From CAZEIW01 sp964512305 (lineage in GTDB: Bacteria > Pseudomonadota > Gammaproteobacteria > Burkholderiales > Burkholderiaceae_F), in assembly GCA_964512305.1 (NCBI GenBank), contig CAZEIW010000046.1:1-64000 (forward strand): a stretch of DNA of 64,000 nt, written 5' to 3'. The notes beneath the pieces are model-generated. The model made no database searches. It was given only the letters and a program-made list of their open reading frames with translations, and was not told where the DNA came from. Of the stretch, positions 28,432 through 36,605 are shown piece after piece. Numbering within the stretch: position 1 is the first letter of the stretch; every line of letters starts with the position of its first letter. The position numbers and the translations under genes were made by a program.

Positions 28432-29049
28432 ATGGACATGAAACCGACCGATGCGCTGATCGACGAGCTCGTAAGGCGCCGTATCGACGAGCTCCTGCCG
28501 CAGAAGATCGAGGAGAAGCTGGCCGAGATGCGGCGCGACCGCACGCCCTCGATGACGATCATCGCGACCAAGGGGACGCTGGACTGGGCCTATCCGCCTT
28601 TCATCCTGTCGTCGACCGCGGCGGCGATGGGCTGGGACGTGTCGATCTTCTTCACGTTCTACGGACTGCAGCTGCTGCGCAAGGACCTGGATCACCTGAA
28701 GGTCAGCCCCCTCGGCAACCCCGGCATGCCGATGAAGATGCCCTTCGGACCCGACTGGTTCCGGCAGATAAACTGGAACATTCCGAACGCGGTGCAGTCG
28801 ATCGTTCCGGGGTTCGAGTCGATGGCGACGAACTTCATGAAGCAGACGATGGCGCAGAAGGGCGTGGCGAGCATTCCCGAGCTGCGCGAGCTCGCGATCG
28901 AGGCGGGCGTCAAGCTGATCGGCTGCCAGATGACGGTCGACGCGTTCGGCTTCAGCCCCGACGACTTCATTCCGGAAGTCAGCCAGTTCGTCGGCGCGGC
29001 GACGTTCCTGCCGATGGCGCGCGACGCCGACGTCAGCCTGTTCATCTGA
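28432..29049 (+). CDS. DsrE/F-like sulfur-relay family protein
   Basis: 205 residues from ATG 28432 with GGAG upstream. A short helical N-terminus (ELVRRRIDELLPQKIEEKL) precedes a DsrE/DsrF/DrsH-like domain: MTIIATKGTLDWAYPPF, MGWDVSIFFTFYGLQLL and the Cys-bearing LIGCQMTVDAFGF (Cys165). In this family the Cys can carry a persulfide or the protein acts in sulfur trafficking. It is followed by a BigR-like repressor and a Blh-like protein, so a role in sulfide or persulfide handling is likely. The inserted PLGNPGMPMKMPFGPDWF segment is typical of the larger subgroup. Confidence 0.82.
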   Translation: MDMKPTDALIDELVRRRIDELLPQKIEEKLAEMRRDRTPSMTIIATKGTLDWAYPPFILSSTAAAMGWDVSIFFTFYGLQLLRKDLDHLKVSPLGNPGMPMKMPFGPDWFRQINWNIPNAVQSIVPGFESMATNFMKQTMAQKGVASIPELRELAIEAGVKLIGCQMTVDAFGFSPDDFIPEVSQFVGAATFLPMARDADVSLFI

Positions 29050-29086
29050 TCGCGGCGGGCCGGGCGCGGCGCGCGAAGGTCACGAC

Positions 29087-29482
29087 GTGCGATCCTCGGC
29101 AGGCGCGGCGGCTGCGATGCTCGCCGGCGCGATGGCGGACCTCCATGACAACGCCGAGCGCGCGACTGCGCTGCTCAAGGCGATGGCCAATCCGTCGCGC
29201 CTCATGGTCCTGTGCCAACTGGCCGAGGGCGGCCGGTCGGTCGGCGAGCTCGAGCGCACGGTCGGCCTGAGCCAATCGGCGCTGTCGCAGCACCTCGCGC
29301 TGCTGCGGCGGACCGGCCTCGTGTCGACGCGCCGCAGCGGCCAGTCGATCATCTACGCGCTGTCGAGCCGCGAGGCGATCGCCGTGATGCGGACGCTGCA
29401 GCGGGTGATCTGTCCGCCGGCGGAAGCCGCGGCGCGAAAGTCCGCCGGGCGTGGAGCCCGGCGCGGAGGGCCGCAGCGGTAA
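29087..29482 (+). CDS. ArsR-family repressor, BigR/SqrR-like persulfide sensor
   Basis: 131 residues from GTG 29087 (AAGG upstream); internal ATGs at 29117 and 29132 are alternatives. A winged-helix domain spans residues about 24-105 (NPSRLMVLCQL, LSQSALSQHLALLRRTGLVSTRR). It has two Cys, C43 in the N-terminal helix and C109 in RVICPP, at the positions of the paired Cys of BigR/SqrR that form a disulfide or tetrasulfide on exposure to persulfide. The metal-site CxC of arsenic or cadmium ArsR proteins is absent. The neighbours fit sulfur control. Confidence 0.82.
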   Translation: MRSSAGAAAAMLAGAMADLHDNAERATALLKAMANPSRLMVLCQLAEGGRSVGELERTVGLSQSALSQHLALLRRTGLVSTRRSGQSIIYALSSREAIAVMRTLQRVICPPAEAAARKSAGRGARRGGPQR

Positions 29483-29517
29483 CATTCCCGCTCTTGCGCT
29501 GAGGCTCGAATCCCAAG

Positions 29518-30021
29518 ATGCAGGTGCTGCGTATCAACCCGCTGATCAGCGTCGCGGATCAGATCTCGGAGGCGGACGTTGCGGCGATCGCCGCGCGGGG
29601 CTTCCGGACCGTGATCGGGAACCGGCCCGATTCCGAAGGCGGAACGCCGGTGGCCGCGATTTCCGCCGCGTGCGAGCGCGCGGGCTTGCGATTCGCTTTC
29701 CAGCCCGTGGTCTACACGCGCCTGTCGATCGCCGACGGCGACGAATTCGCGCGGATCCTGTCGGCCGCCGAGCTGCCGGCGCTGGTTTATTGCCGCAGCG
29801 GCCGGCGCTCCGCCGCGCTGTGGGCGGTCGCGTGCGCGCCGCTGGTCGGGGTGGATGCCGTGCTCGACCGCGTGCGGCCGACGCAGGTCGGCATCGAGGA
29901 CCTGCGGCCGCTGCTGCAGGTCAGCGCGCAGCGCGATAAGGTGCCGTATGCGAACCTTGCCGATGCGGCCGAGCGCGCGCGCCTGACGGAACAGTGGGTC
30001 GAGGGCGCCGGCGGGTCCTGA
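29518..30021 (+). CDS. TIGR01244/Blh-like phosphatase-fold sulfur transferase
   Basis: 167 residues. The dual-specificity-phosphatase-like fold shows VIGNRPDSEGG and the P-loop VYCRSGRRSAAL with nucleophile Cys92. Such domains occur fused to or next to persulfide dioxygenase and BigR (the Blh type). Together with the DsrE-like and BigR-like genes upstream this makes a small sulfur-response group. Whether it moves sulfane sulfur or removes phosphate is not decided by sequence. It follows the regulator by 35 bp. Confidence 0.82.
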   Translation: MQVLRINPLISVADQISEADVAAIAARGFRTVIGNRPDSEGGTPVAAISAACERAGLRFAFQPVVYTRLSIADGDEFARILSAAELPALVYCRSGRRSAALWAVACAPLVGVDAVLDRVRPTQVGIEDLRPLLQVSAQRDKVPYANLADAAERARLTEQWVEGAGGS

Positions 30022-30103
30022 TCGAGCGCCGCAATCCGCCACCCGCCATCATCCTGGGCGTATCGCGGCGGTCCGCGTCGCCGCAGGACGGAGTCCTGGC
30101 GCG

Positions 30104-31021
30104 TCACAGTGCAGCGCGGATCAGGCCGTCGGCCTCGCGAACCAGGTATTCGCGAAACTCGGCGGCTGCGGGCGTCAGCTGACGCTGGCGCGCGTGCACG
30201 GCGTACCACTGGCGGCGCAGCGGCAGGCCGAAGACCTGCAGCACGGCGATGCGGCCGGCGGCGAGCTCCAGCCGCACCGTGTGAAGCGACAGGAATCCGA
30301 TGCCGATTCCCGCCATCACGGCCTGCTTGATCGTCTCGTTGCTGTCGGCCTCCATCACGGCCTTGATGCGGACGCCGGCGTCGGCGAAGTAGCGGTCCAT
30401 CGCGATCCGCGTGCCGGAGCCCGGCTCGCGCACGATGAACGACTCGCCCTCGAGTTCCTCCGCGGCGAGCTCGCGCCGCAGCGACAGCGGGTGCGACGGC
30501 GCGGCGACGACTGTGAGCAGGTTGGGCGCGAACGGCGTGCCGGCGAAATTCAGGCCTTCGGGCGGACGCCCCATGATGCCCAGATCGATCGCGTAGGCCT
30601 GCAGCTGCCCGATGATCTCCTCGCGGTTGTGCACGCTGAGCTTGAACTCCAGGCCGGGGTGGGCGTTGACAAAATGCGCCAGCAAGCGCGGTGCGAAGTA
30701 CTTCGCGGTGCTGACCACGCCAAGGCGCACGCGGCCGCGCTGCACGCCGCGCAGCTCGCGCGCGGCCTGCTGCAAGCCGTCGACCTGTGTCAGGACTTCC
30801 TCGGCCAGCTGGAGCAGTTCGCGGCCGGGCTCGGTGATCTGCAGGCCGCGCCCGACCGGCTCGAACAGCGCGATCTGCAGGTGCTCCTCGAGCTGACGCA
30901 GCTGCATCGAAACCGCCGGCTGCGTCAGGTGCAGCGCTTCCGCCGCCGCCGTGACGCTGCGTTCGCTGCCGACCGCGGCGAGGACTTCGAGCTGCCGCAG
31001 GGTCAAATGCCGCCTATCCAT
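30104..31021 (-). CDS. cbbR: LysR-type regulator of the Calvin cycle operon, CbbR
   Basis: 305 residues from ATG 31021 (MDRRHLTLRQLEVLAAV); the open frame upstream is shadow. N-terminal winged helix (TAAAEALHLTQPAVSMQLRQ), then the effector domain with HNREEIIGQL, DLGIMGRPPEG and FIVREPGSGTRIAMDRYF, all typical of CbbR. It is divergent from cbbF, the usual arrangement, and should bind the AT-rich shared region, responding to metabolites such as RuBP or NADPH. Confidence 0.92.
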   Translation of the reverse strand: MDRRHLTLRQLEVLAAVGSERSVTAAAEALHLTQPAVSMQLRQLEEHLQIALFEPVGRGLQITEPGRELLQLAEEVLTQVDGLQQAARELRGVQRGRVRLGVVSTAKYFAPRLLAHFVNAHPGLEFKLSVHNREEIIGQLQAYAIDLGIMGRPPEGLNFAGTPFAPNLLTVVAAPSHPLSLRRELAAEELEGESFIVREPGSGTRIAMDRYFADAGVRIKAVMEADSNETIKQAVMAGIGIGFLSLHTVRLELAAGRIAVLQVFGLPLRRQWYAVHARQRQLTPAAAEFREYLVREADGLIRAAL

Positions 31022-31464
31022 AAGCTTTTGGCCGCAGGTGCCAGTAACCCATTGCTTCCAACGATCAAATCGACCCAATACATAAGCGAAGTTTATATCA
31101 GGGCTTAAAATATTTGAATAGACCTTATTAATAACAGTGGGATACGATGCACGCGTCCCAAACGAGGATTCGAACGCCGGGGCGCGCGCCGCGGGTATCG
31201 GCGCGGTTGCGGCGCTGACCGCTGTCGCGCTGGTGCGACGAGTCGGGGCCCGGTAGGTATCAGCCGCACCCGGCGATCCGGCCACGCCGTGGGACGGCGA
31301 CTCCATGCGGGCTGGCCGCAGCGCTGGATGGAATTCTCCGATCCGCCGTGGCTTGCCGGGGAGCACCCTGGAGGCGGCGTGGAACGAACCGAACCGCGGC
31401 GGCGCGCTCTCCGGCGCGCGGCCGCAGGCAACGACATTTCATTTTGAGCAGGGGGACGGAGGAG
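31022..31464. promoter_or_regulatory. cbbR-cbbF divergent control region
   Basis: 443 bases without a supported gene. An AT-rich stretch at about 31075-31136 (GTTTATATCAGGGCTTAAAA and following) is the obvious candidate for the CbbR operator and the overlapping promoters; T-N11-A pairs occur but no single site stands out. The rest up to 31450 is GC-rich with no clear element, making a long leader for cbbF. Confidence 0.55.
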
Positions 31465-32538
31465 ATGTTCAAGCAAACGGTGACCCTGACGCAGTTCCTG
31501 ATCGAGGAGCGGCGTCGCTTTCCACAGGCGTCGGGATCGTTCAACGGCATCGTGCTGGCGATCGCGCTGGCCTGCAAGGCACTGTCGCGCAAAGTCGCCT
31601 ATGGCGCGCTGGCAGGCCTTCACGGAGGGGCCGGCGCCGTCAACGTGCAGGGGGAGGCGCAGCAGAAGCTCGACGTGCTCGCCAACGACACCTTCATGCA
31701 CTGCCTGCAGTGGGGCGGCTACGCGCGCGGCCTCGTGTCCGAGGAGATGGACCATCCGTGGATCGCGCACACCCCGGACGGGCAGGGCGACTACCTGGTC
31801 GCGTTCGACCCGCTCGACGGCTCGTCCAACATCGACGTCAACGTGTCGGTCGGCAGCATCTTCTCCGTGCTGCGCGCTCCGGCCGAGGCGCGCGCCGTGA
31901 CTGACGCCGACTTCCTGCGGCCGGGCGTCGAGCAGGTGGCCGCCGGGTATGCGCTCTACGGCCCGTCGACCGTTTTCGTCCTGAGCGTCGGCCGCGGCGT
32001 TCACGGCTTCACGCTCGATCCCGAGATCGGCGAGTTCCTGCTCACGCACCCGGACATGAAGGTCCCCGAAGAGACCCGGGAGTTCGCGATCAACGCCTCG
32101 AACAGCCGCTTCTGGGAAGCGCCGATCCGGCGCTATGTCGAGGAGTGCCTCGCGGGCAGCAACGGTCCGCGCGCCAAGGACTTCAACATGCGCTGGATCG
32201 CCTCGCTGGTCGCAGAGGCGCACCGGATCCTGACGCGCGGGGGCGTGTTCATGTATCCGCGCGACAGCAAGGACGTTGCCAAGCCGGGCCGCCTGCGGCT
32301 GCTGTACGAATGCAACCCGATCGGCATGCTGATCGAGCAGGCCGGCGGGCGCGCCAGCACCGGCGTCGCGCCGATCCTGGCGGTCGCGCCGGAGTCGTCG
32401 CACCAGAGGATCGGCTTCGTGTTCGGATCGCGCCAGGAAGTCGAGCGGATCGAGCGCTATCACGTCGAGACTCCCGGTGGTGCAGAGCTCGATACGCCGC
32501 TGTTCAACCGGCGCGGGCTGTTCCGGGGCGCCGCCTGA
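31465..32538 (+). CDS. cbbF: Fructose-1,6-bisphosphatase class I
   Basis: 357 residues from ATG 31465, chosen for the GGAGGAG just upstream. Class I motifs are clear: the metal site AFDPLDGSSNIDVNVSVGSIFSV (read in halves DPLDGSS and SVGSIFS), ECNPIGMLIEQAGG near the C-terminus and the RYVGSMVAD-like region replaced by NMRWIASLVAEAHR. It hydrolyses fructose and possibly sedoheptulose bisphosphate in the Calvin cycle. First gene of cbbF-cbbP-cbbT, 65 bp before cbbP. Confidence 0.95.
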   Translation: MFKQTVTLTQFLIEERRRFPQASGSFNGIVLAIALACKALSRKVAYGALAGLHGGAGAVNVQGEAQQKLDVLANDTFMHCLQWGGYARGLVSEEMDHPWIAHTPDGQGDYLVAFDPLDGSSNIDVNVSVGSIFSVLRAPAEARAVTDADFLRPGVEQVAAGYALYGPSTVFVLSVGRGVHGFTLDPEIGEFLLTHPDMKVPEETREFAINASNSRFWEAPIRRYVEECLAGSNGPRAKDFNMRWIASLVAEAHRILTRGGVFMYPRDSKDVAKPGRLRLLYECNPIGMLIEQAGGRASTGVAPILAVAPESSHQRIGFVFGSRQEVERIERYHVETPGGAELDTPLFNRRGLFRGAA

Positions 32539-32603
32539 CCCTCCTTCGCGGCCTGCGGCCGCTTCGGCGGGCACGCCACAACGATTTGACATAGGGAAAC
32601 GAC

Positions 32604-33488
32604 ATGTCGGAAAAGCACCCGATCATCGCGATCACCGGCTCGTCCGGCGCCGGCACGACGTCGGTCACCAGGACGTTCCAGAAGATCTTCCGCCGCGAAG
32701 GCGTCAAGGCCGGCGTCATCGAGGGCGACAGCTTCCACCGCTTCGACCGCAAGGAGATGCGGCGCGCGATGGCCGAGCAGGAGAAGGCGGGCAACCGCAT
32801 CTTCAGCCATTTCGGGCCCGACTCGAACCTGTTCGAGGAGCTGGAAGCCGTGTTCCGCGAGTACGGCGAGACCGGCAACGGGCGCCACCGGAAATACCTG
32901 CACGACGCCGAGGAGGCGCAGCCGTACGGCCAGGAACCCGGAACCTTCACGGCCTGGGAGCAGTTCGAGCCGGATACGGACCTGCTGTTCTACGAGGGCT
33001 TGCACGGCGCGGTGGTGACGGAGAAGGTCAACGTCGCCCGCCACCCCGATCTGTTGATCGGCGTGGTGCCGGTGATCAATCTCGAATGGATCCAGAAGAT
33101 CCACCGCGACAAGGCCGCGCGCGGATACTCGACCGAGGCGGTGACCGACGTGATCCTGCGCCGGATGCACGACTACGTGCACTACATCTGCCCGCAGTTC
33201 ACGCGCACGCACGTCAACTTCCAGCGGGTGCCGACGGTCGACACTTCGAACCCGTTCACCGCGCGCGAGATCCCGACCGCCGACGAAAGCTTCCTGGTGA
33301 TCCGCTTCGCCGATCCGAAGGGGATCGATTTCCCGTATCTTCTCAACATGCTGCACGACTCGTTCATGTCGCGGCCGAACACGATCGTGGCGCCGGGAGG
33401 CAAGATGGAGCTCGCGATGCAGCTGATCTTCACGCCGTTCATCTGGCGCATGATCGAGCGGCGCAAGAAGTCGCTCGGACGCCACTGA
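32604..33488 (+). CDS. cbbP: Phosphoribulokinase
   Basis: 294 residues, the size of the proteobacterial octameric type. P-loop GSSGAGTTS at residue 11, followed by IEGDSFHRFDR, DLLFYEGLHG (Walker B) and NLEWIQKIHRDKAARGYS. It converts ribulose 5-phosphate to RuBP, so it is a specific marker of the Calvin cycle. It lies between cbbF and cbbT with 18 bp to the latter. Confidence 0.96.
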   Translation: MSEKHPIIAITGSSGAGTTSVTRTFQKIFRREGVKAGVIEGDSFHRFDRKEMRRAMAEQEKAGNRIFSHFGPDSNLFEELEAVFREYGETGNGRHRKYLHDAEEAQPYGQEPGTFTAWEQFEPDTDLLFYEGLHGAVVTEKVNVARHPDLLIGVVPVINLEWIQKIHRDKAARGYSTEAVTDVILRRMHDYVHYICPQFTRTHVNFQRVPTVDTSNPFTAREIPTADESFLVIRFADPKGIDFPYLLNMLHDSFMSRPNTIVAPGGKMELAMQLIFTPFIWRMIERRKKSLGRH

Positions 33489-33506
33489 TTCCGGAAGGGC
33501 ACGACG

Positions 33507-35543
33507 ATGGATTCGATCAAGAAGCCGGCAACGCCGGGTCAGGGCGACACGCCCCGCCGCGAACTGGCGAACGCCATTCGCGCGCTGGCGATGGATGCGG
33601 TGCAAAAGGCGAACTCCGGGCATCCGGGCATGCCGATGGGGATGGCCGACATCGCCGAGGTCTTGTGGCGCCATCACTTGCGCCACAACCCGGTCAATCC
33701 GCAATGGGCGAACCGGGACCGTTTCGTGATCTCCAACGGCCACGGCTGCATGCTGCAGTATGCGCTGCTGCACCTGAGCGGCTACGATCTGCCGATCGAG
33801 GAGATCAAGCGTTTCCGGCAGCTGCACTCGAAGACGCCGGGGCATCCGGAGTACGGCCTGACGCCCGGCGTCGAGACGACGACCGGTCCGCTCGGACAGG
33901 GAATCGCCAACGCGGTCGGCATGGCGATCGCCGAGAAGGTTCTCGCCGCGACCTTCAACCGTCCGGGCCTCGACATCGTCGACCACCACACCTACGTCTT
34001 CCTGGGCGACGGCTGCATGATGGAAGGCATTTCCCACGAGGTCTGCTCCCTCGCGGGAACGCTGGGGCTGGGCAAGCTGATCGCGCTGTACGACGACAAC
34101 GGCATCTCGATCGATTCGGAAAAGGGGCGCATCGACCACTGGTTCACCGACGACACGCCCAAGCGCTTCGAGAGCTACGGCTGGCACGTCGTTGCGGCAG
34201 TCGACGGGCACGACCCGGAGGCGATCGACAAGGCCATCCGTGCCGCCAAGGCGGTCACGGACCGGCCGAGCCTGATCTGCTGCAAGACGGTCATCGGGCA
34301 GGGGTCGCCGAACAAGGCGAACACGGGGGCCGTCCACGGCGCTGCACTGGGTGACGCCGAAGTGGCCGCCACTCGCAAGAACATCGGCTGGGAATATCCG
34401 CCGTTCGAGATTCCCGAGCGCATCTACCAGGCCTGGGATGCCCGGAGCACCGGAGCTCGCCTGGAGCGCGACTGGAATCAGCTGTTCGCGAAATACGAGC
34501 AGTCGCACCCCGAGCTAGCGCGCGAGTTCACCCGGCGCCTGAGCGGCGTGCTGCCTGCAGGGCTGCACGAACGGGTCGAAGCCCTGGTCGTGAAGACCCG
34601 GGAGAAGGCGGAGAACATCGCCACCCGCAAGGCCTCCCAGAACGCGATCGAGGGGCTCGCTTCCGAACTGCCGGAGCTGATCGGGGGCTCGGCCGACCTG
34701 GCGGGCTCGAACCTGACGCTGTGGTCCGGTGCGAAGCCGATCACGCGCACCGAGGCGGGCAACTACCTGTTCTACGGCGTGCGCGAGTTCGGCATGAGCG
34801 CGATCATGAACGGGCTTGCGCTGCACGGCGGTTTCATCCCGTACGGCGGCACGTTCCTGACGTTCGCCGACTACTCGCGCAATGCGCTGCGGATGGCGGC
34901 GCTGATGAAGATCCGGACCATCTTCGTGTTCACCCACGACTCGATCGGGCTGGGCGAAGATGGGCCCACGCACCAGTCGGTCGAACACCTGGCGTGCCTG
35001 CGGCTGATTCCCAACCTGGACGTCTGGCGGCCGTGCGACACGAAGGAATCGCTGATCGCGTGGCGGGCCGCGATCGAGCGCCGCGACGGTCCCTCGTGCC
35101 TGGTGTTTTCGCGCCAGAACCTGCCGTTCCAGGCACGCACGCCCGACGCCGCGCACAACATCGCCAGGGGCGGCTACGTCCTCGAGGATTCGACGGGCAA
35201 GCCGGCCGCGGTCATCATCGCGACCGGCTCGGAGGTGCATCTGGCCACGGGCGCGCGCAAGGTGCTCGCCGGCCAGGGCATCGACGTCCGCGTGGTGTCG
35301 ATGCCGTCGACCGCCGTGTTCGACCGCCAGGACGCGGCGTATCGGGAGAGGGTGCTGCCGCGCGGCGTTCCGCGTGTCTCCGTCGAAGCGGGCGTCACCG
35401 ATTACTGGCGCAAGTACGTGGGCCTGGACGGCGGCGCGATCGGCGTCGACCGCTTCGGCGAATCGGCCCCGGCCGGGGAACTGTTCAAGTACTTCGGGGT
35501 GACGGTCGAGAAGGTGGTGGAGAAGGTGAGGGAAGTGCTGTAG
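33507..35543 (+). CDS. cbbT: Transketolase
   Basis: 678 residues. The thiamin diphosphate motif GDGCMMEGISHEVCSLAG begins near residue 167, the transketolase signature GLGEDGPTHQSVEHLA near 487 and the N-terminal ALAMDAVQKANSGHPGMPMG are complete. It exchanges two-carbon units in the Calvin cycle and pentose phosphate pathway. It is the last gene of the operon seen here; gap, pgk, fba and RuBisCO genes do not follow. Confidence 0.96.
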   Translation: MDSIKKPATPGQGDTPRRELANAIRALAMDAVQKANSGHPGMPMGMADIAEVLWRHHLRHNPVNPQWANRDRFVISNGHGCMLQYALLHLSGYDLPIEEIKRFRQLHSKTPGHPEYGLTPGVETTTGPLGQGIANAVGMAIAEKVLAATFNRPGLDIVDHHTYVFLGDGCMMEGISHEVCSLAGTLGLGKLIALYDDNGISIDSEKGRIDHWFTDDTPKRFESYGWHVVAAVDGHDPEAIDKAIRAAKAVTDRPSLICCKTVIGQGSPNKANTGAVHGAALGDAEVAATRKNIGWEYPPFEIPERIYQAWDARSTGARLERDWNQLFAKYEQSHPELAREFTRRLSGVLPAGLHERVEALVVKTREKAENIATRKASQNAIEGLASELPELIGGSADLAGSNLTLWSGAKPITRTEAGNYLFYGVREFGMSAIMNGLALHGGFIPYGGTFLTFADYSRNALRMAALMKIRTIFVFTHDSIGLGEDGPTHQSVEHLACLRLIPNLDVWRPCDTKESLIAWRAAIERRDGPSCLVFSRQNLPFQARTPDAAHNIARGGYVLEDSTGKPAAVIIATGSEVHLATGARKVLAGQGIDVRVVSMPSTAVFDRQDAAYRERVLPRGVPRVSVEAGVTDYWRKYVGLDGGAIGVDRFGESAPAGELFKYFGVTVEKVVEKVREVL

Positions 35544-35563
35544 GCGCGAGCGGCCGGGCCGTC

Positions 35564-35703
35564 ATGGCCGGGCTTGTCCCGGCCATCCGTAAGCCTGCCC
35601 CCGGGCTTGACCCGAGGCTTGACCCGAGGCTTGACCCGGGTTGGTGCGTACTGCATGCACTTCGTCCTGCACCGACGTGGATCCCCGGGACAAGCCCGGG
35701 GAT
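35564..35703. repeat. 140-bp element bounded by two complementary hairpins
   Basis: ATGGCCGGG(cttgt)CCCGGCCAT at 35564-35586 and ATCCCCGGG(acaag)CCCGGGGAT at 35681-35703 are each perfect 9-bp hairpins. The two are also inverted relative to each other, including their loops and the GTCAT/ATGAC outer bases. Palindromes of this type are common between genes in alphaproteobacteria. It lies between cbbT and the 3' end of a cytochrome gene, so may end both transcripts. Confidence 0.75.
35605..35640 (+). repeat. Three 12-bp tandem repeats
   Basis: GCTTGACCCGAG twice and GCTTGACCCGGG once, head to tail, inside the hairpin-bounded element. Non-coding. Confidence 0.8.
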
Positions 35704-35760
35704 GACCCACTCATGCATGGTCGCCAAACAGCCCCGGAACAGCCCGGGGATGCCGCCTGT

Positions 35761-36453
35761 CTACGAATTCTTCGCCTGCGGCGCCCCGTTCTTCTGCGGC
35801 GCCGCCGTTCCCTTGCTGAACATGTAGACGATCGCGTTGCGCAGCTCGGTATCGGTCAGGTTGACCATGCCGCCCCGCGCCGGCATGCCGCCGTGCCCGT
35901 TGATCGCCGAGCGCACGAGGGCGTCGAGCCCTTGCTTCAGGCGCGGCGTCCACGCGGCGCGGTCGCCGATCTTCGGCGCGCCGTTGACCCCCGCTTCGTG
36001 GCACTTGTGGCATTGCGCCGCGACGACCTGTTCGCCGGTGCGCTCGGCGGGCAGGGCGGCCTTGCTGATGGGCTCGGTCCAGTGCCCGCCGGACTGGTTG
36101 ACCATGTAGGTGATCGCGCGCTGGATCTCGATGTCGCTCAGCGTGAAGTCGGTGCCGTGCGGCGGCATCTTCCGGATTCCCCGCAGCGCGTGCGCGGTCA
36201 GGCTTGCGAGGCCTTGCGACGAGCGCTTGGCCCATGCCTTGTCGTCGCCGATCCTGGGGGCGCCGTTGACGCCGGTCGCGTGGCATTTCGAGCAGGTGGC
36301 CGCGACGATCTCCTTGCCGGAACGCTCCGGCGTGTCGCCGAACGCGCGCTGCCCGGCGGCGCTCAGCGCCAGCGCAAGACTGATTGCCATTATCAGTTTC
36401 AGCCTGGTCTCGGCCATCGACGACCGGCGGGCGGTGGTGCTTGTGCTGCTCAT
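35761..36453 (-). CDS. Diheme c-type cytochrome (tandem cytochrome c5-like domains)
   Basis: 230 residues from ATG 36453 with GGAGA six bases upstream; starts at 36417 or further upstream are possible. A signal sequence (LIMAISLALALSAAG) precedes two related domains, each with a CxxCH heme site (CSKCH, CHKCH), then GVNGAPRIGD or GVNGAPKIGD, and a Met-containing end (KMPPHG, GMPARGG) for the axial ligand. It is a periplasmic electron carrier. It lies 152 bp downstream of the NrfD-type gene on the same strand and probably accepts or donates electrons for that module. Confidence 0.88.
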   Translation of the reverse strand: MSSTSTTARRSSMAETRLKLIMAISLALALSAAGQRAFGDTPERSGKEIVAATCSKCHATGVNGAPRIGDDKAWAKRSSQGLASLTAHALRGIRKMPPHGTDFTLSDIEIQRAITYMVNQSGGHWTEPISKAALPAERTGEQVVAAQCHKCHEAGVNGAPKIGDRAAWTPRLKQGLDALVRSAINGHGGMPARGGMVNLTDTELRNAIVYMFSKGTAAPQKNGAPQAKNS

Positions 36454-36605
36454 TGCGCGTCTCCAACGCATGGAATCGAAAATCGGACCGGACGGCGATC
36501 GCTGACCTCGGCGGAATGAGACACCCGATGACATCGAGCCGTATTACGCTGGGTCAAGCCGGCAGCGATTAGCGCCCGCGAAAGCGGCCGGGACCCGCCT
36601 GGGCG

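Noticed and set aside
31137..31256. Short GTG-started frame with one hydrophobic segment upstream of cbbF
   Set aside because: No ribosome binding site and it lies within the CbbR control region; not enough evidence for a gene.
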